The notes beneath the pieces are model-generated. The model ran no database searches. It saw only the letters and a list, made by a program, of their open reading frames with translations, and was not told where the DNA came from. Of a DNA stretch of 64,000 bases, positions 21,255 to 34,237 are shown piece by piece. Source of the DNA: Hawksworthiomyces lignivorus (lineage: Eukaryota > Ascomycota > Sordariomycetes > Ophiostomatales > Ophiostomataceae); assembly GCA_002917075.1 (NCBI GenBank), contig NTMA01000005.1, positions 744,001-808,000 on the forward strand, read 5' to 3'. The position numbers and the translations under genes are program-made. Every line of letters starts with the position of its first letter. The first letter of the stretch is position 1.

Positions 21255-24200
21255 CGTGATATGAAAGGTATGGAATTCGCTAGGATGCGGTCGTATATAA
21301 CACCCTATGGGCTCAAAAATATGGTATCACACCGTAAAGTGAGACCAGTGACTAGTGCTTGAAGCAAGCTTGGTCTCCGACAAGCGATTAATTGAAAGAC
21401 CAAAATGATGCGTAGTATAAAAGAACGGGTGTTGTCTCTGTGCCCGCGTATTAAAGAGGTACCAAAACAGTATGAAGAATTGCACAGAGGACGTCGGCGG
21501 TTTGTTTGTTCTTTGACCTTGCCCCAAGCTCTGGAGGTCGGAGAAGAAAGGACGAGAGAATTGCGACGACCTGGGGGCCGAAGCACACTAGGTATGACAC
21601 TCGGCGAGACGAATGTCGAGTCGAGGGAAGGTAGGAGCGGAAGAAGAGAAGGACGGAATAGAGAGTGACGATGAAGGTTCGATACAAAGAAAGGAAAGGG
21701 AAGAACAATAAGGAGAGACAAGAAAGGAAGACGGTAAGAACAGCAGAGGAGGGAAGAAAAAGAAAAGGAAAAAGAAAAGAGCAAGTTAAAGGGGGGTGAA
21801 GGATGAGAGGAACACGAGGATGGCTTAGGTAGAACGGCTGAAGGGGGTGTAATCGGAGAAGATGAAGTATGTCATTAAGCCACAGCACGATCAGAACGTA
21901 TAAAGCCTTCTGAAGCCACCTCGATGCACAAGAGGACAGAGGGAAGACAGGCCGAAGCTGGGAAAAAGGCAACTATGTAAGAAAAAAAATGAGAAAAGGA
22001 GAGACTCAAAGTGGGAGACGAAGGAAAGGAGAAGAGAACTATAGAGTGAATCTGCAGGAGATATGGGGAAAAAAGAGGATGGGGGAAGAAAAGAAGAGCG
22101 AGAGAGAGGGCAAACTACACGTATAGCAAGTATGTTCGCAGAAACAAAGGAACGGGACGTTGGTAGTTGCATGGAAGGAGAAACACAGTAAGTGAGTGAG
22201 GGCAGGGGTTGCGTAAGGGAGTACGACATGAAAAACGGAACGAGCTTGTACGAGGAAAGATTGACGACGACACGGCGCAGCTTTAGGGTCGTGTTTGGCA
22301 GAAGGTGGAGCGGGCAAAATTGGAAGAAAGGGGAACGATGCAAGATGCTACTTCCTAGCCTGTCTGTCTTCCTTCTGTAAATTGGTTCCCGGCAGCTTTT
22401 GGCGTCGGTGGGATGGCTAGCGCGTCTTTTTCCTTCTCTTGCAGCTTCGTTTATTCGCTTTAATTCTATTTTATATTTTAATTTTTTATTCTTTTTTCCC
22501 CTTTCCCTGTCACCGATTTCATTGGGACGCATGAGATGGAACGCGATGGGACACAATGAGACGGAGGGGCTCCACTAGTCAGGTACGCATAGATTTGGCT
22601 GTGGCTTGTGCGAAGAGAGAAGTATTTTTACTGTGTGTCGGCCGTACCACGTTGGAAGACATGGTAGATCGAGGGAAGAAAGAGATCCTCGTTCGTGCTG
22701 CATACGCGTACAAATACAAGACACCGTCCTTCATACGAGCGCGCACTGTACGTAGATGATACTGAGGCTTGGCTTTCTGTGCCTGTATTTTTGTTAAGCG
22801 GAGATGCTTCGTACAGCACTACGTAATTTTCTGCTGCGCCAAAACTAGTGGTTTGGCAGGAGCACGAGAAAGCGGGGAGCAAATGGGGGAAGTGCACACT
22901 GCCTCAGGACTTGGTGCCTTGCTATTGCAAGTTTTGAAACGTTTTACGAGCGACGCAATACCTAACGCAATACATATTTTCAAGTACAAAAGTCAAGGCA
23001 AGTATAGCAGTGCACACTACGCTCTAGTGTTGTTTTCTTTGTTTTCGCTAGCTTGTGTCCCTTCCCTGCTTTCCTTCTTCAGTAAGGGTGATGGTCCTTA
23101 GCTCAAGAGGTTGATGCCTGCAGAGGTTATATAATGCGAAGTAGGGCGAAAGAGAAACTAGCTTGAAAAATCTCGAAGTACCAGGCTAAGAAGAACCAAC
23201 ACAGGCGAGGCGTTACAACATATGTACACAGAGCACATGCGGTTTGTATGAGGCCTCTTTGGCCTCCGTATTGAAATTACGGTCAGCGGTAATCTTGGCA
23301 AGATAACGCACGTAAGGAGACAACGTGCGCACGACGCCGTTTCTCCGTTTGCTACTGGACAGATTCTGTCTGGAACATTTTTTTGGATTTTTTTTTTGAT
23401 TCTTCCCTCAGAAAGAACAGCGCATTTTGAAATCTTTATTTTATTCTTTTCTTCATCACAAGGCCTCGAGGTACCACTGTATAAGATAAGATGCTTATGA
23501 CGATGGTCACATTGCTCCCACGTCTTCCTGTCGTCCCCTTCTTTTTTGTCTAGCGCCGCTTCACGCGTTTGCTCCAATTGATACTCGGGACTGCCTCTTT
23601 ATATTCTTCGAGTGAATGATCATCTGCCTGCCTTGTCTTCGACTCCGGCGTAATTCAGCCGGTAACAAGGAGATTTGCTTTGTTTCCTTTTCTCTTGATT
23701 TCTACTCTTTTCTCCAGTGTCGGTATATATTTTTATCTACTGATGAATATAGTTATTTGTGTATATATGTATATAATATACAGGGAGATATGACAACACA
23801 AAGCACCCTGTTTTCTTTGCTCTTAAATGGTTGCTCCCTGATAGGAGGAGAAAGGCACTCCTCAACAGCCTAAGATGGAGCAAGAGCGGGTCCTTTTTTG
23901 TGCTGCTTCGAATTCATCCCATGCAGTATGCCGCCTCAGAGGAGCGATCAGGGGTGGAGCCGGTTGTTTATCAGCAGAGACTGTAGTGGCTGTAAAGTAT
24001 ACGCTAAATAGAAACCTTTCCCGCAGCCTCTCAAAAGGTCCCACACGGTATGCAAATAACAAGTATATGAATGTTAATCTGCCTAACCTAAGGGAATGCT
24101 GCTCCGCTGGAGCTTACATATCATACACAAGATCACAATGTCCTGAGCTCAACGATAGATCTATTGTGCAGTTGAAGACAGCTGCTTAAAATGTCATATT

Positions 24201-27200
24201 TACAGCGAGGAGAAAACGGTGCGATATTTTTGGATCAACTCAAATATACCTGAACTTTTTCTTGATCACTTGCTTGAGGGCTTTATGAATTTGCTTCCCA
24301 GTCATGTTGGGTAAACCAGGCATGTTAACCAGGCGCTTGTAATTCCATACCTGATAGCTGCGATCCATATTTGTCTCCTTTTTGCAACTTTGATCGTCTT
24401 GCCATATGGTTTTTTGGCTTTCTTTTTGTCTTTCATCTCTCAGTGAGACTCTGTCAGTTGGCGCAAGAAATTTTCCCTATTCATTTGGGCAAATATATAT
24501 AATATAGGCGTACAAATCCAGAAGAAGGTGCATCAGTGCACTATGCTGTGCACTTGTTGGCACAAGAACTGTTATCAAGGCAGAAATACACCAATGTAAG
24601 GAAAGCTATGTATCTGACTATGAAATACAATTATATTGTTTCCACGGTCTTTGGTGGCCTAACCGTTGGGAATAAAAACTACTCTGTCGATATTTGCACA
24701 AAGCACATCGTTTCTACTACGTTCTTTGTATACATAGGATTCGTGCTGTATTATTTCTACGTCTTGTTAAGGATACCTGTGTATTTGCACCATACCACGA
24801 CCACCTCTAGCAACATTGTACATACCTTCGGATAGTGTGTGCGAATGATGGGAAGAAAGAGTATTGAGCAGCCATATTCGACTAGTACCCCTTTTGGCCT
24901 CCTTTCCGCGCTGTGAAGGAAGTGTGTTGCTTTATTTTAAGCTTCTTTTTTGCCTAGTCTCGATTGTGCCTTTGATTCTCTAACCTCATCTTCCGTCAGC
25001 TTGTGTCAAAATGGCACATGGTTGGCCGTCATGGTCTAGACCATCAAAGGCCTCTTGAGGCATTCCTTAGGGTATCTACTTCTTTAGGGAAAGCTTATCG
25101 CAGAATGGCGCAGAGCAACGCCGTAGTCTGAGCCCCCTTTTCCTCTTTAAGGTCTATGCACACTTAAAGCAGTGGGGAACCTTGTCTACATACCAGTAAC
25201 ACTTTGCATTGATTCGCGGAAATCTCGAGAGGGCAAAGACATGAGAAAAGAGTAAAAGAGAGACATACCATTGATCTCTACGTCTCTAGTGTTGTCTGAA
25301 AGAGGTCATCTGTGACAATACCAGTCCAGTGAAAATCTCCCACCCATTCGTCACTCTCGAAAACAGAGAAGATGAATACACGATGGAATGCTACGAAAGC
25401 TTTATTCTTTGACTTTTCTCTACACGATGCAGCGTGGATATTGAATAAAAGAGGGTTGAAATGGCGCAATTAACGTACCGAGCTTAAAGGAGGCGGAGGT
25501 CACCGTGATTGTTTACGGAGAATGGCCGTCTTCAAAGGCGAAACTAATACTCTGCGGCCTCCACTGAGAAATAGAAGAAATCTGCCGCCACCTCAAAAAG
25601 GCGCCATTCAGCTAAGAGGTCTTCCCAATACCACACAAGCGTACGAGCACTTCGCGTGCACAAAACTAATTAGTACCTTGTCCTCTAACTTAGTACGGAA
25701 TGGCGCGTCGGCCCAGAGCAAAGCCTTGGACATACTTTTTGTTAAATTACCGCGCAAAAACGAAAGAAGAAACTTGGCTCGATCTTTCGAAACGCCCAGT
25801 CACAAAGAGAAAATCTTTCCTCTTCGGTTTCGCGCTGAGTTCGAGGATTTTTTACTAATTTATCTCTATGGAGCATATGAGGGCCTGTCCTCTCTTTGCT
25901 TCGACTTTTATTTTATTTTATGTTACTTCTGTTTTCTTTCTTAGGTCAAGCAGGACTGAGGAAACAAGCGGATTTCGTCACTTGTACATTTTTGGATCCA
26001 GGTGGACTAATACGACACTCCATACATAGCTCCCATTTCGGGTGGGGCAACTATCCTAATGGTACCTTCTTTTGTCGTGGTGTCCAATTACTCCACGTTG
26101 TGATGGAGCTTCAACAGGCATTTGCTGCTTCCATTCGTTGTAGGCACGTTTTCAAAAGTATATTTCCATTTGTCGTTTTCGCTGACTTGAGTCTTTCCAT
26201 TATTTCAGATTATTTTATTTTGCGACCAGGATTCAGCAAATGCCTACCTAGCATCATACCTTCTTGTCCTGTTTTCGTTGGCCTCTTGGCGACGGTCTCG
26301 CTTTAGGAATTGTGAGTTTTTTTTTTCGGTATTTCAATTATAATCCCAAGACAGAGATAGATTGGCCGAAGCTGCTCAAAATGCTCAGAGACAAGGCACG
26401 GAAGTTAATAACAATAAAAACCACATGGTATACATTGTAGCCGCAAGCTTTGTGTCTTACGCGGTCGCACCACGACACAACGAGGCAAATGCATGGTCCA
26501 GCTTGCGCTTGGCCGCATAGAAGGAGGGCTTTGGTAATGTCAAGCCGCGGCGTATTTCCTATCTCTTCTTCGAAGGTTAGTATTATTCTTGAAATAAACT
26601 GTTCCACAACCAAGGCAAACAAAATGCCAGCACATGTTAGTGGCCTACGGAGTAGTGAAAACCGGCTTCGATATCCACTTTGTTTCGTTCTCCTTTTTCA
26701 ATCTAAACTGGCCAATGGTAGAGCCATATCCACGCAGATCCCAATGCTCCACAAATTATCCTGACCCAAGAAAAAAAATGTGGCCCTCGAAGTGGTTCAT
26801 TCAGCAACCCCCTTTTTGCCTGTCCCATTTTCTGTTTTTACCCATCTCCCAAGTACGCTCACTGACTAGACATCTGTACTTGGTGCGGCTGACTACCCTT
26901 CTATCCTCCATGGCGAATGAATGCGCCTGGCGCGTCAGGTTGAAATGAAGAGAATTTCCACTTTCCCTTGATTTTATCTTTGGGTTACAGGTTATTTGAG
27001 CAAGTGTTTTTGCGACGACTTTGCTGTTGACGTATCACAAAGGATTTCAAAAAATAGGCGTTGAATACGAAGTATTATACCAAAATATGAAGAGCTGCTG
27101 CCTCAAAATAGGAGAATGCCTTGGTTTGGCGGTATACACAAAGGCAAAGCAAGCGCCATGAGCCACCTTGATTTGCGCAATGCACCAGCCAACTCGCTGC

Positions 27201-29585
27201 GAACAGATGCTTTATTAATATATCTATGGACACTCGTCGTAAGAAATACCAAGCACGCACATTCGTATGTCCATGATTTACGCGACATGCTCTGTGCTCT
27301 CTGCGGTAGCGCTCTTTTTTCAACATGTTCGTGTGTCTTGCCTGGTACAAAATACTTGCCTTTTTGCCTTCCCATAATCTGCAGCGCAGAGAACAAGGTT
27401 TCGGTAGTTTCTTTTAGTCCTCTACCTCCGTCCTCCTACTAGTGGTCAGATCCAAAAACTGCGGTCCGTCACAGATACCCTTGATGAAAACGCTGTTCCC
27501 CATCGCGCAAACTGGGTCTAGTTTCCTTGGCATCGGCAACCACGTCAAAGTGACCTGTAAAGCATACATTCGCGACCGTTCAAAAAGGGCCTGGTCACCT
27601 ATGCAGATATGAAGGAAGAACAGTACCCGTGAGAATGAGCTGATGCTCGAAGTATTAGTTGTAAAATTTAAAGGCAAATTGATCTTATCCCCTTTGTTGG
27701 ACATCACGACTGAAAGCCGCATCGGTTGCCAAGATATGACATCGCGCTAACTCTTTCCCGTGGTCATTACAACCCTGCACTTGGCTTCGGTCGCAGCATT
27801 CCCACAAAGGAAAGCCTTTCTCGTATTGGCTCTTTGCGCTTCGAAATGACAGCTGCCTGGATTTTATTCCACATGGTGCGAGCAACGCCACAGATTCGTT
27901 CATTTTGGTGTAAGACAAAAGGTGTAAAGAGCATCATTGAGCGGAGCTGATCAACTATGATTTGCCTTTTGTAGGTTGCATATCAGAACTATCAGCTGTC
28001 AAGAGAGAAGAGTCATTTGACAGAAACAACTCCCGTAGAGGTTGCCATCTGATTAAGACTGTACAGAAGAAGCCGAACAGCAGAAAGAAAGCGGCCAAGA
28101 AACCAAAGAAAAGAAATAAAGCCGAGACAAAATCTTTGTATTCAGGCTTTGAGACGGCTATCATGGTTGGCATCGGGTTTTTAAAGAACTCATTTATGAA
28201 TGTTGCTACAACACCCCACCACTTTCACTTTCATGTGATAAATGCTAAAAGTAAGCGCGCTTCGCAATGGCTTTTTCCCAAGGCGGTTTTCAAGACACGG
28301 CAACTAGATGGATACTTCATTTCATTTGCTCCTTGTATGACCCGGTAAGACATTTTAGCTGCCCATGAAAATAAATCTGCATGCTAGCCGATGAATATTT
28401 CGTATGTGAGTGCACAGCTCGGTTTTCGTATGAGGTGTGGCAGTTTACACTCTCATTACTGTTCTTCGTATGGTACTCCTTAGGTTTTCCCATTTTTGCG
28501 TTAGGCTTCTTTAGGTGAAGGGATCACTTCCTGTAAATTCTAATATATCTTCGAAGGTTGCTACAAAAGACTTGTGACACCTTCGGCATAAGGAATGTGC
28601 TCTTATTTTGCATCATATACGTCAGATCGCATCACATAAAACTAAATGGATCTTTGCCTCCGTGTTGCTGCAAATCGGTGAGACCTGCAAACGAGTTTTC
28701 ATCTACCATGGTGTACTACCAAGCTAAAGACAATACCATCTCAGACTGCGAGATTTTTTCCCGGTAGCTTCATTTAGGAAGCTTTACACAATGCCAGAAG
28801 AACTCCTGCCTCTTCTTGTCTGGACTTGTAAGCTATATAATGGTAAGCCGTTCAATTTCAGTCGAAGAGGGAAAGACAAGAGTCAGTAGAACGAGAATCA
28901 TAAACCAAGTCAGAAGGCGTCATGTCACACATCTCCTGACGAGGCCAAAGCAGTCCGCCCGGCCGCCATCCCCAATAGATATCACAGCTTTTCTCACAAA
29001 CATATTCTCCATGAGAAGCTAGTGATGTTGCTTGCCTTTTGTTTATTTCTTTCCCATACCGCTGATTGCTAGTTCTTGTAACAAGGTAGGGTTACCTACT
29101 AGGCCATCGCACACAAAATGGGTTGCGCTTAAAATTACGCCAAAGCCACTCCGCTTAAGCATATATCTGTTTCAATCGTATTAACAAACGCCCGCCTCGG
29201 CGGGAACAATGTGAATAAATATCCGTATTTTGGCCAATATAGCTGCTTGCCGGTTAGGGGCTGCACGCCGAATCTTAGGCGAGCAAATTGTATGAACCCT
29301 CATATCCCCAAACTATGAGAACAGCGAGGATTTTCTTAAGCCAGACTGTGCTTAGAAACAGTCATCAGGTAGGATAACGATATCTCCAAACATAGTCAAG
29401 GACAGGATGCCCAGGGTGTACCTGAACTCGGCGAAGAACAGAAAGACCTTACTAGGAAGAAGCATGCAGTACTATTTGCCGCTTGAGGTTTCCCTCTCCC
29501 TAGCCTTCAGTCTTCTGTCAACACCCCGACTGTTGCTCCCAGATTGCTTGCTGTGCTGTGCTCGATATTTTGCCTTTTGGATTGA
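21255..29585. other. 8.3-kb gene-free region with long pyrimidine-rich leader
   Basis: From about 21300 to 22550 the minus strand is a long C/T-rich tract directly upstream of the glycosyltransferase start. It creates minus-strand frames of up to 221 codons made of Leu, Ser, Phe and Pro that I regard as artefacts. From 22600 to 29500 there is no frame with a recognisable family, no tRNA box pair and no obvious transposon domain. The longest ATG frame (25522-25944, 140 codons) has no family features. A 42-codon frame at 24240-24368 is listed separately as a finding. The stretch may hold non-coding transcripts or decayed repeats. Confidence 0.45.
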
Positions 29586-30450
29586 TCAAGCGACCTTGTC
29601 GAAGAGATTCTGAATAGGTTTGGCGGCCTGCAGAGATGTATTAGCGTGTGCCGTGGACAATAACAACCACAGAAATCAAGAACAGAGAAGTCACTTGCAG
29701 GTCGCATTCCCACAGAGACCAGAGGAACAACACTCACATCAATAAACTTCTCCAAGTCCTTGTCTAAGTTGGCCAGGTCATCTTTCCTTTTCTTATTCTC
29801 TGCAATCAGCTTAAGCTTTTTTTTGAGAAGCTCGTTCTTCTGTCGGTCCAAGGTTTCGCGCTCCTGTTTCTCGTGGGCAATTCGTGCCATCATTAAGGCC
29901 GCTTCGTCTGTGTCTCGGTGTTCGGGATGTAGAGCCAAAAATTCCTCTTCTGGGATAAGGGGCAAGTGCTTGTAAGAGTGGCTTGAAGAAAGTCAGGAAG
30001 AGAAGGAATTATGATGCATTAAATATAGAGAAAATAGAAGGCTCACTCATAGTTCTCGCAAGCTGCAATTTCTCCTTGCAGATGTCTCTGCTCATAATAA
30101 AGATTCTGTAACTGAAGATGTAGCCGGTCAACCTCTTGGCGCGCTTCTGCAGTCTGTGTCTTGGTCTCGCGTGCCGCAAAATAGGCCGCTCGGTGCAAGC
30201 TGCGCAGCTGAGCAATATTAGCTGTCAGCCGCTTCTGCTCCCGTGCAATGTCTGCCAGGCTCTCGCTTGGTCGTGGCAGAGACGGCTTCTCTGCCGATGT
30301 GCTTTGGGAAGCGAGGTCGATGAGCGCCAAACCTTGTTGACGTGCCTGGACCGACGCGTCTAACAAAAAGGCGAGATTCTCGTCGGTTACGATGGTGTCG
30401 ATATTCATTATGGGCTGTTGATTTGCTGGAGAAATTAATCCGGAAGACAT
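29586..30450 (-). CDS. THO complex subunit THOC5-like (Fmi1 family)
   Basis: Three minus-strand exons: 30047-30450, 29738-29981 and 29586-29627. The total is 690 nt, 229 residues, stop TGA. I start at the ATG at 30450; a second in-frame ATG at 30408 (MNIDTIVTDENL) is possible. The protein is almost wholly coiled coil. The family signature is LQNLYYEQRHLQGEI followed across the intron by KHLPLIPEEEFLALHPE, a Lys/Glu/Leu coil, and a short last exon AAKPIQNLFDK. In animals THOC5 belongs to the THO/TREX complex, which couples transcription to mRNA export; fungal members are shorter. The splice phases and the 14-codon last exon fit this family. Confidence 0.86.
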
Positions 30451-31366
30451 GAAGAAATTACTGTCGAGAAGTGTATTCTTGTCAAAGATAGGAGCCCACA
30501 AGGCTACTGCAGTATATCTCACTTGTATGTAGTTGGAAGCCAAAGCCGTTCTTCGATATGCGTGCTACAGGATTACGAAGTGTGGAGAGAACAAAATAGT
30601 TAAGGAAAAGTCTGGAGCGCTGTGGCTGGTGCCTGCATGAAATGTGGCGAGTATAAGTTAATACGAATGCGCTAAATCTGAGGCTTGCCATTACCTCAGC
30701 GGGCCATCAGGCACCTTGGCGGCCCTCTGTGGCCTGGCTCTTGGGAGTTTCTTTCAGGGTCCTGGTCCCAGCTAGTACCCTCTATATCTCCATCTTATTG
30801 GGCAGGTATGGTGCAGGGAGAATTGGTAATTTCCCCCTTCGGGAAGTAAGACAAAGAACAAAATTGAACCCCCAGTTTTCCGTCGCTTGCTTCCCGCCAT
30901 CACCCGGAAACCAGAGGCGGTATTTCGCCCTTTTCGACAAGCATCTCTTTCCTTTCGCTTTCTTCTTCAGCGACGACAGCAAAAGAACATTGACAGTCGC
31001 AGGCCAGCATTCGAGACTTCTCTCCGCTTTGTGCTTCATCGCATGATAAAGAAGCACCCTTGTACTAAAGCCATCTTTTTTGTTAGTAGCCACTGCTCCG
31101 CAAATATTCGTCTCCCAACAAAATTTCCCTTACCTTTCCTCGCCTCCACGACTATTCTACCTGACGCAGATGGCCAATTAGCTCTGCTTCCATTCACCGA
31201 ATAGCCTCTGGTTTATCTTGCGTTCGATCATATAATTTCAAAGTACTAACATGTCCATCGGGTACAGAGGTGGTTACCGCGGTTTGCGCGTCGAATCCCG
31301 GGCAGGCGGTAAAATCCCGGCCCCTCCCCCTCGGACTGCCCTGAAGAGGGGATTTACTGTCTAGTC
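30451..31366. promoter_or_regulatory. Divergent promoter region between THOC5-like and PAQR genes
   Basis: 916-bp shared upstream region. Around 30940-31000 and 31080-31200 the plus strand is C/T-rich, as expected for the PAQR leader. A G/C-rich patch near 31290-31330 holds two TCCCGG copies. Plus-strand frames here have no family features. Confidence 0.4.
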
Positions 31367-32984
31367 ATGGACTTTTCCTCCAAGATGACCTGTAACTCCT
31401 CCACAAGTCGCGGCCCCCTTGAGGGCGCCACCGAAACGAAATCTACTGGGATACAGCAGACGCCAGACCAGGCTACGGCTCGAAGGCGTCGACATTCTTC
31501 GTTTAGCCGGCCAAGGAGGAAGTCACTTGTCAACCACATCATGGACAGCGAAGAGAGCCTCCTTTTAAAGGTGAACTTTTTTTCACATCTAGGGCCAATC
31601 GACTTTGAAGGAATTCGAATGTCCTCGACATCAACTAACTGTTTTAACTTAGTTTGACCTATTCCTCACTGAGTTAGAAAGGCGCCTCGAATCGCTTGAA
31701 AGTTACGGTGAAATCACTCTCGACTCGAGCATTTCAAGGGCATACTTGACCTTGCAGGCTGTACGAACACGATGTTCACAAGCTTCTGAAGAAGTTATCG
31801 GTGCCGGCCGCAGACGCCTTCAGATCATGGTAGAAACTATGGAGGCTCGCTATCAGGAAGCTCTAGCGGCGACAGAATCACTCAACGAAAAAGCTCGTGT
31901 CGGAATTGAGCTATTAGATGACATGTTGTCGGACTTCGAGAATTACGCAAATAAATTCCGTGAACGGAGCATGGCTAATGCCGCTGACGCCGCGGGCATG
32001 TTCATGGATGAGAGCCGTCGTGTGGTGGACGAGGGTATAGAACGTGCACGTGAAGTTGTGGACGAGAGCTTCGAGCGTGCTAAACGAGCAGCCGAGACGA
32101 TGGAGGAGCATGTCCAGCGGGCCATTGGCCACGCACGCCAGCACGGCCTCCTTTGCTATGAGGACTTGCCGGTGCCGTGGCGGATCAACCCGCACATCAT
32201 CCGCGGCTATCGCTTCAGCGAGACGAAGGCAGCATGCTTTCGGTCCATGTTTCGCCTTTCGAATGAGCTTGTCAACATTTGGTCTCACGGCCTGGGAGTA
32301 GTTCTGGTCTTGTCGATCGCTCTCTATTTTTATCCAACCAGTGTCAACTTCCACCTCAGCACGAAGACGGATGTTTTTATTGCTGCTGTTTTTTTCTTTG
32401 CTGCTTGTCAGTGCCTGATCTGTAGCACCATTTGGCATACGATGAACTCCATTGCTGATGTCGACTTGGTATCATCGCTTGCTTGTGTCGACTACACTGG
32501 CATTTCTCTGCTAGTGGCTGCCTCGATCATGACTACGGAGTACACGGCCTTCTATTGCGAACCTGTTAGCAGATGGTTGTATATTTCCATGACTGCCCTT
32601 CTCGGTATAGGTGGTGTCATATTGCCATGGCACCCTTTCTTTAACCGACAAGATATGGCATGGGCGCGCGTGGCTTTCTATGTTGGTCTTGCTGCTACCG
32701 GCTTCTTGCCCTTGCTGCAGATCTCAGTTACGCGAGGCATGTCGTTTGTATGGGAGTTCTACCTCCCTATCACAAAATCTTTGTTGGTTTATCTGACAGG
32801 CGCTTGCGTCTATGCTAGCAAAGTACCTGAACGTTGGCGGCCAGGGATGTTTGACTACATTGGCGGTAGCCACAATTTATGGCACATGGCGGTGCTTGGT
32901 GGGATCTTGTTCCATTACTCGGCCATGCAGGAGTTTTTCTCTAACGCCTTCCGCCAGGCTCAAGACGGCTGTCCATCATACTAA
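31367..32984 (+). CDS. PAQR/hemolysin III-type membrane receptor (Izh3-like, N-terminally extended)
   Basis: Two exons, 31367-31570 and 31653-32984. The total is 1536 nt, 511 residues, stop TAA. The first 65 residues are polar and Arg/Ser-rich. Residues 69-230 form amphipathic helices rich in Glu, Arg and Ala. The seven-helix PAQR core starts near 275 with SNELVNIWSHGLG. The putative zinc ligands are visible: Ser/His in CSTIWHTMNS, Asp in ACVDYTG, and two His in SHNLWHMAVLGG. In yeast, Izh proteins respond to zinc and sterol status, and Izh3 also has a long N-terminal extension. The PAQR core resembles progestin/adiponectin receptors and alkaline ceramidases. The intron has a good branch point (AACTAAC) close to the TTAG acceptor. 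Confidence 0.92.
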
Positions 32985-33440
32985 GGTGTGGCAGTTCTGA
33001 ATGCTGATATGACTTTTTCCATGCAAGATGGAAGCAAGTGTTAAATGATTCAATTTTCTAAAAGTTGAGGAGATGCATCGAGGATTTTCACAACATATCT
33101 TCTATTGGTTGGGACATACTTTGGTGTTATTATTGCATTGGTGTCGGTCGTCACTCGAAAGTATTGCATTAGATAAACTAAAAAATGAAAATTTCCTCCT
33201 GTTTCCTATTCAAAATGTACATATATAACCCTAAATGTCTATACCAACGCAAGAAACTGCCATGATCTAAGAAAAAATGGTCGCGTTGACCGGACATGCA
33301 AGATAGGAGAGCATCAGAGCAAGATGAATTACACCCTCCTTTCCCCTTTCTATAGTTAATGAGGCAAATTCTTTACCCCTTCAAAATATGGGGCTAGCCG
33401 CAGAGAGTATTATGTGATGGCGACTTCCCTAAGCTTCCCT
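32985..33440. other. Convergent spacer between PAQR and Cys-rich protein genes
   Basis: 456 bp of AT-rich 3' flank for both genes. Nothing else seen. Confidence 0.5.
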
Positions 33441-34237
33441 TTAAAACGAAGCCATAATAACTCCGACAATTCCAATGCCCATGCCCATCCACACCAGTGT
33501 CCACTGCTCCTTGCGTGCCACTGCCGACACCTGGACATGGGTTGCAGAGTCCGAGCCAGACCCGTTATTAGGTGGCCTTGTGACCGTGGATGAGTCTCTC
33601 GTCTCTGCTGTCTCGGGTGCAGTATTGGTTGCTGTCGCATTTGCCAAAGTAGCTAGAATAGATGCAGGAAGCTCAAATCCGGCATTCAGTGCACACTCGG
33701 GGAGATCCTCGCTCTATTTTCATGTCAGAACAGAGAGTAAATGTGGAAGTAGAGATTTGGGTTTCATGGGAATTTTCTTTCTGTGTCTCTCAAGAGGAGG
33801 GAATAGCTTTTTTTTACCTCTAAACAGCAATAGCCGGCAACAGGGGCGCAGTACTGGCCTTTGTCGCAGTATCCATTGTCCTCGCAACAAGACTGCGCGT
33901 ACAAGTTAATAAAATAACATGGCAATAGAATACATTATTATGCAATTCTTCTCGTTGTTGAAGCTTCTCTGAAGTTGATCGACACCTGTCTTTTGGTACA
34001 TACCTGTCCCAAGCTCGGATTATAACACATTGTGGCTTCGGCATTGCCGCACTCGATTGAACCTGGTCCATATGTCTGCTCGCAAACTATGGAAATTTGC
34101 CCCCCGTCATTCTCATTTCTCTTGATACTAGACATCATTGAGAATGGAGCGTATCGGCGTAGTTGTTGTTGATCAGCTGCGACTAGGCAGCCGGACAGGG
34201 CTATGAGAGCCGAGATGATGTTGTTAGGATACTGCAT
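33441..34237 (-). CDS. Small Cys-rich secreted protein, probably GPI-anchored
   Basis: Three minus-strand exons: 34004-34237, 33818-33892 and 33441-33713. The total is 582 nt, 193 residues, stop TAA. The first ATG (34237) begins a signal peptide (NNIISALIALSGCLVAAD). The mature part has a compact Cys module: CEQTYGPGS, then CGN, CYNPSLGQ, SCCEDNGYC, GQYCAPVAGYCC and PECAL, with ten Cys in about 60 residues. A Thr/Asn/Ser-rich stalk follows, and the C-terminus is hydrophobic (WMGMGIGIVGVIMASF) with no charged tail, as in GPI signals. I recall this Cys pattern from uncharacterised fungal surface proteins. The 75-nt middle exon encodes most of the CC-rich core. Function is unknown; cell wall or plasma membrane location is inferred. 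Confidence 0.8.

Noticed and set aside
21451..22556. Minus-strand frames of 221 and 173 codons
   Set aside because: They consist of Leu, Ser, Phe, Pro and Cys from a C/T-rich tract, overlap in different frames, and have no domain. They are a by-product of base bias in the GT2 leader.
25522..25944. 140-codon ATG frame in the gene-free region
   Set aside because: Mixed composition without domains or conserved motifs, and a hydrophobic end produced by T-rich DNA. Length alone is not enough.
27962..28348. 128-codon frame with a Lys/Arg-rich middle
   Set aside because: Begins at TTG, with no splice context and no recognisable family.
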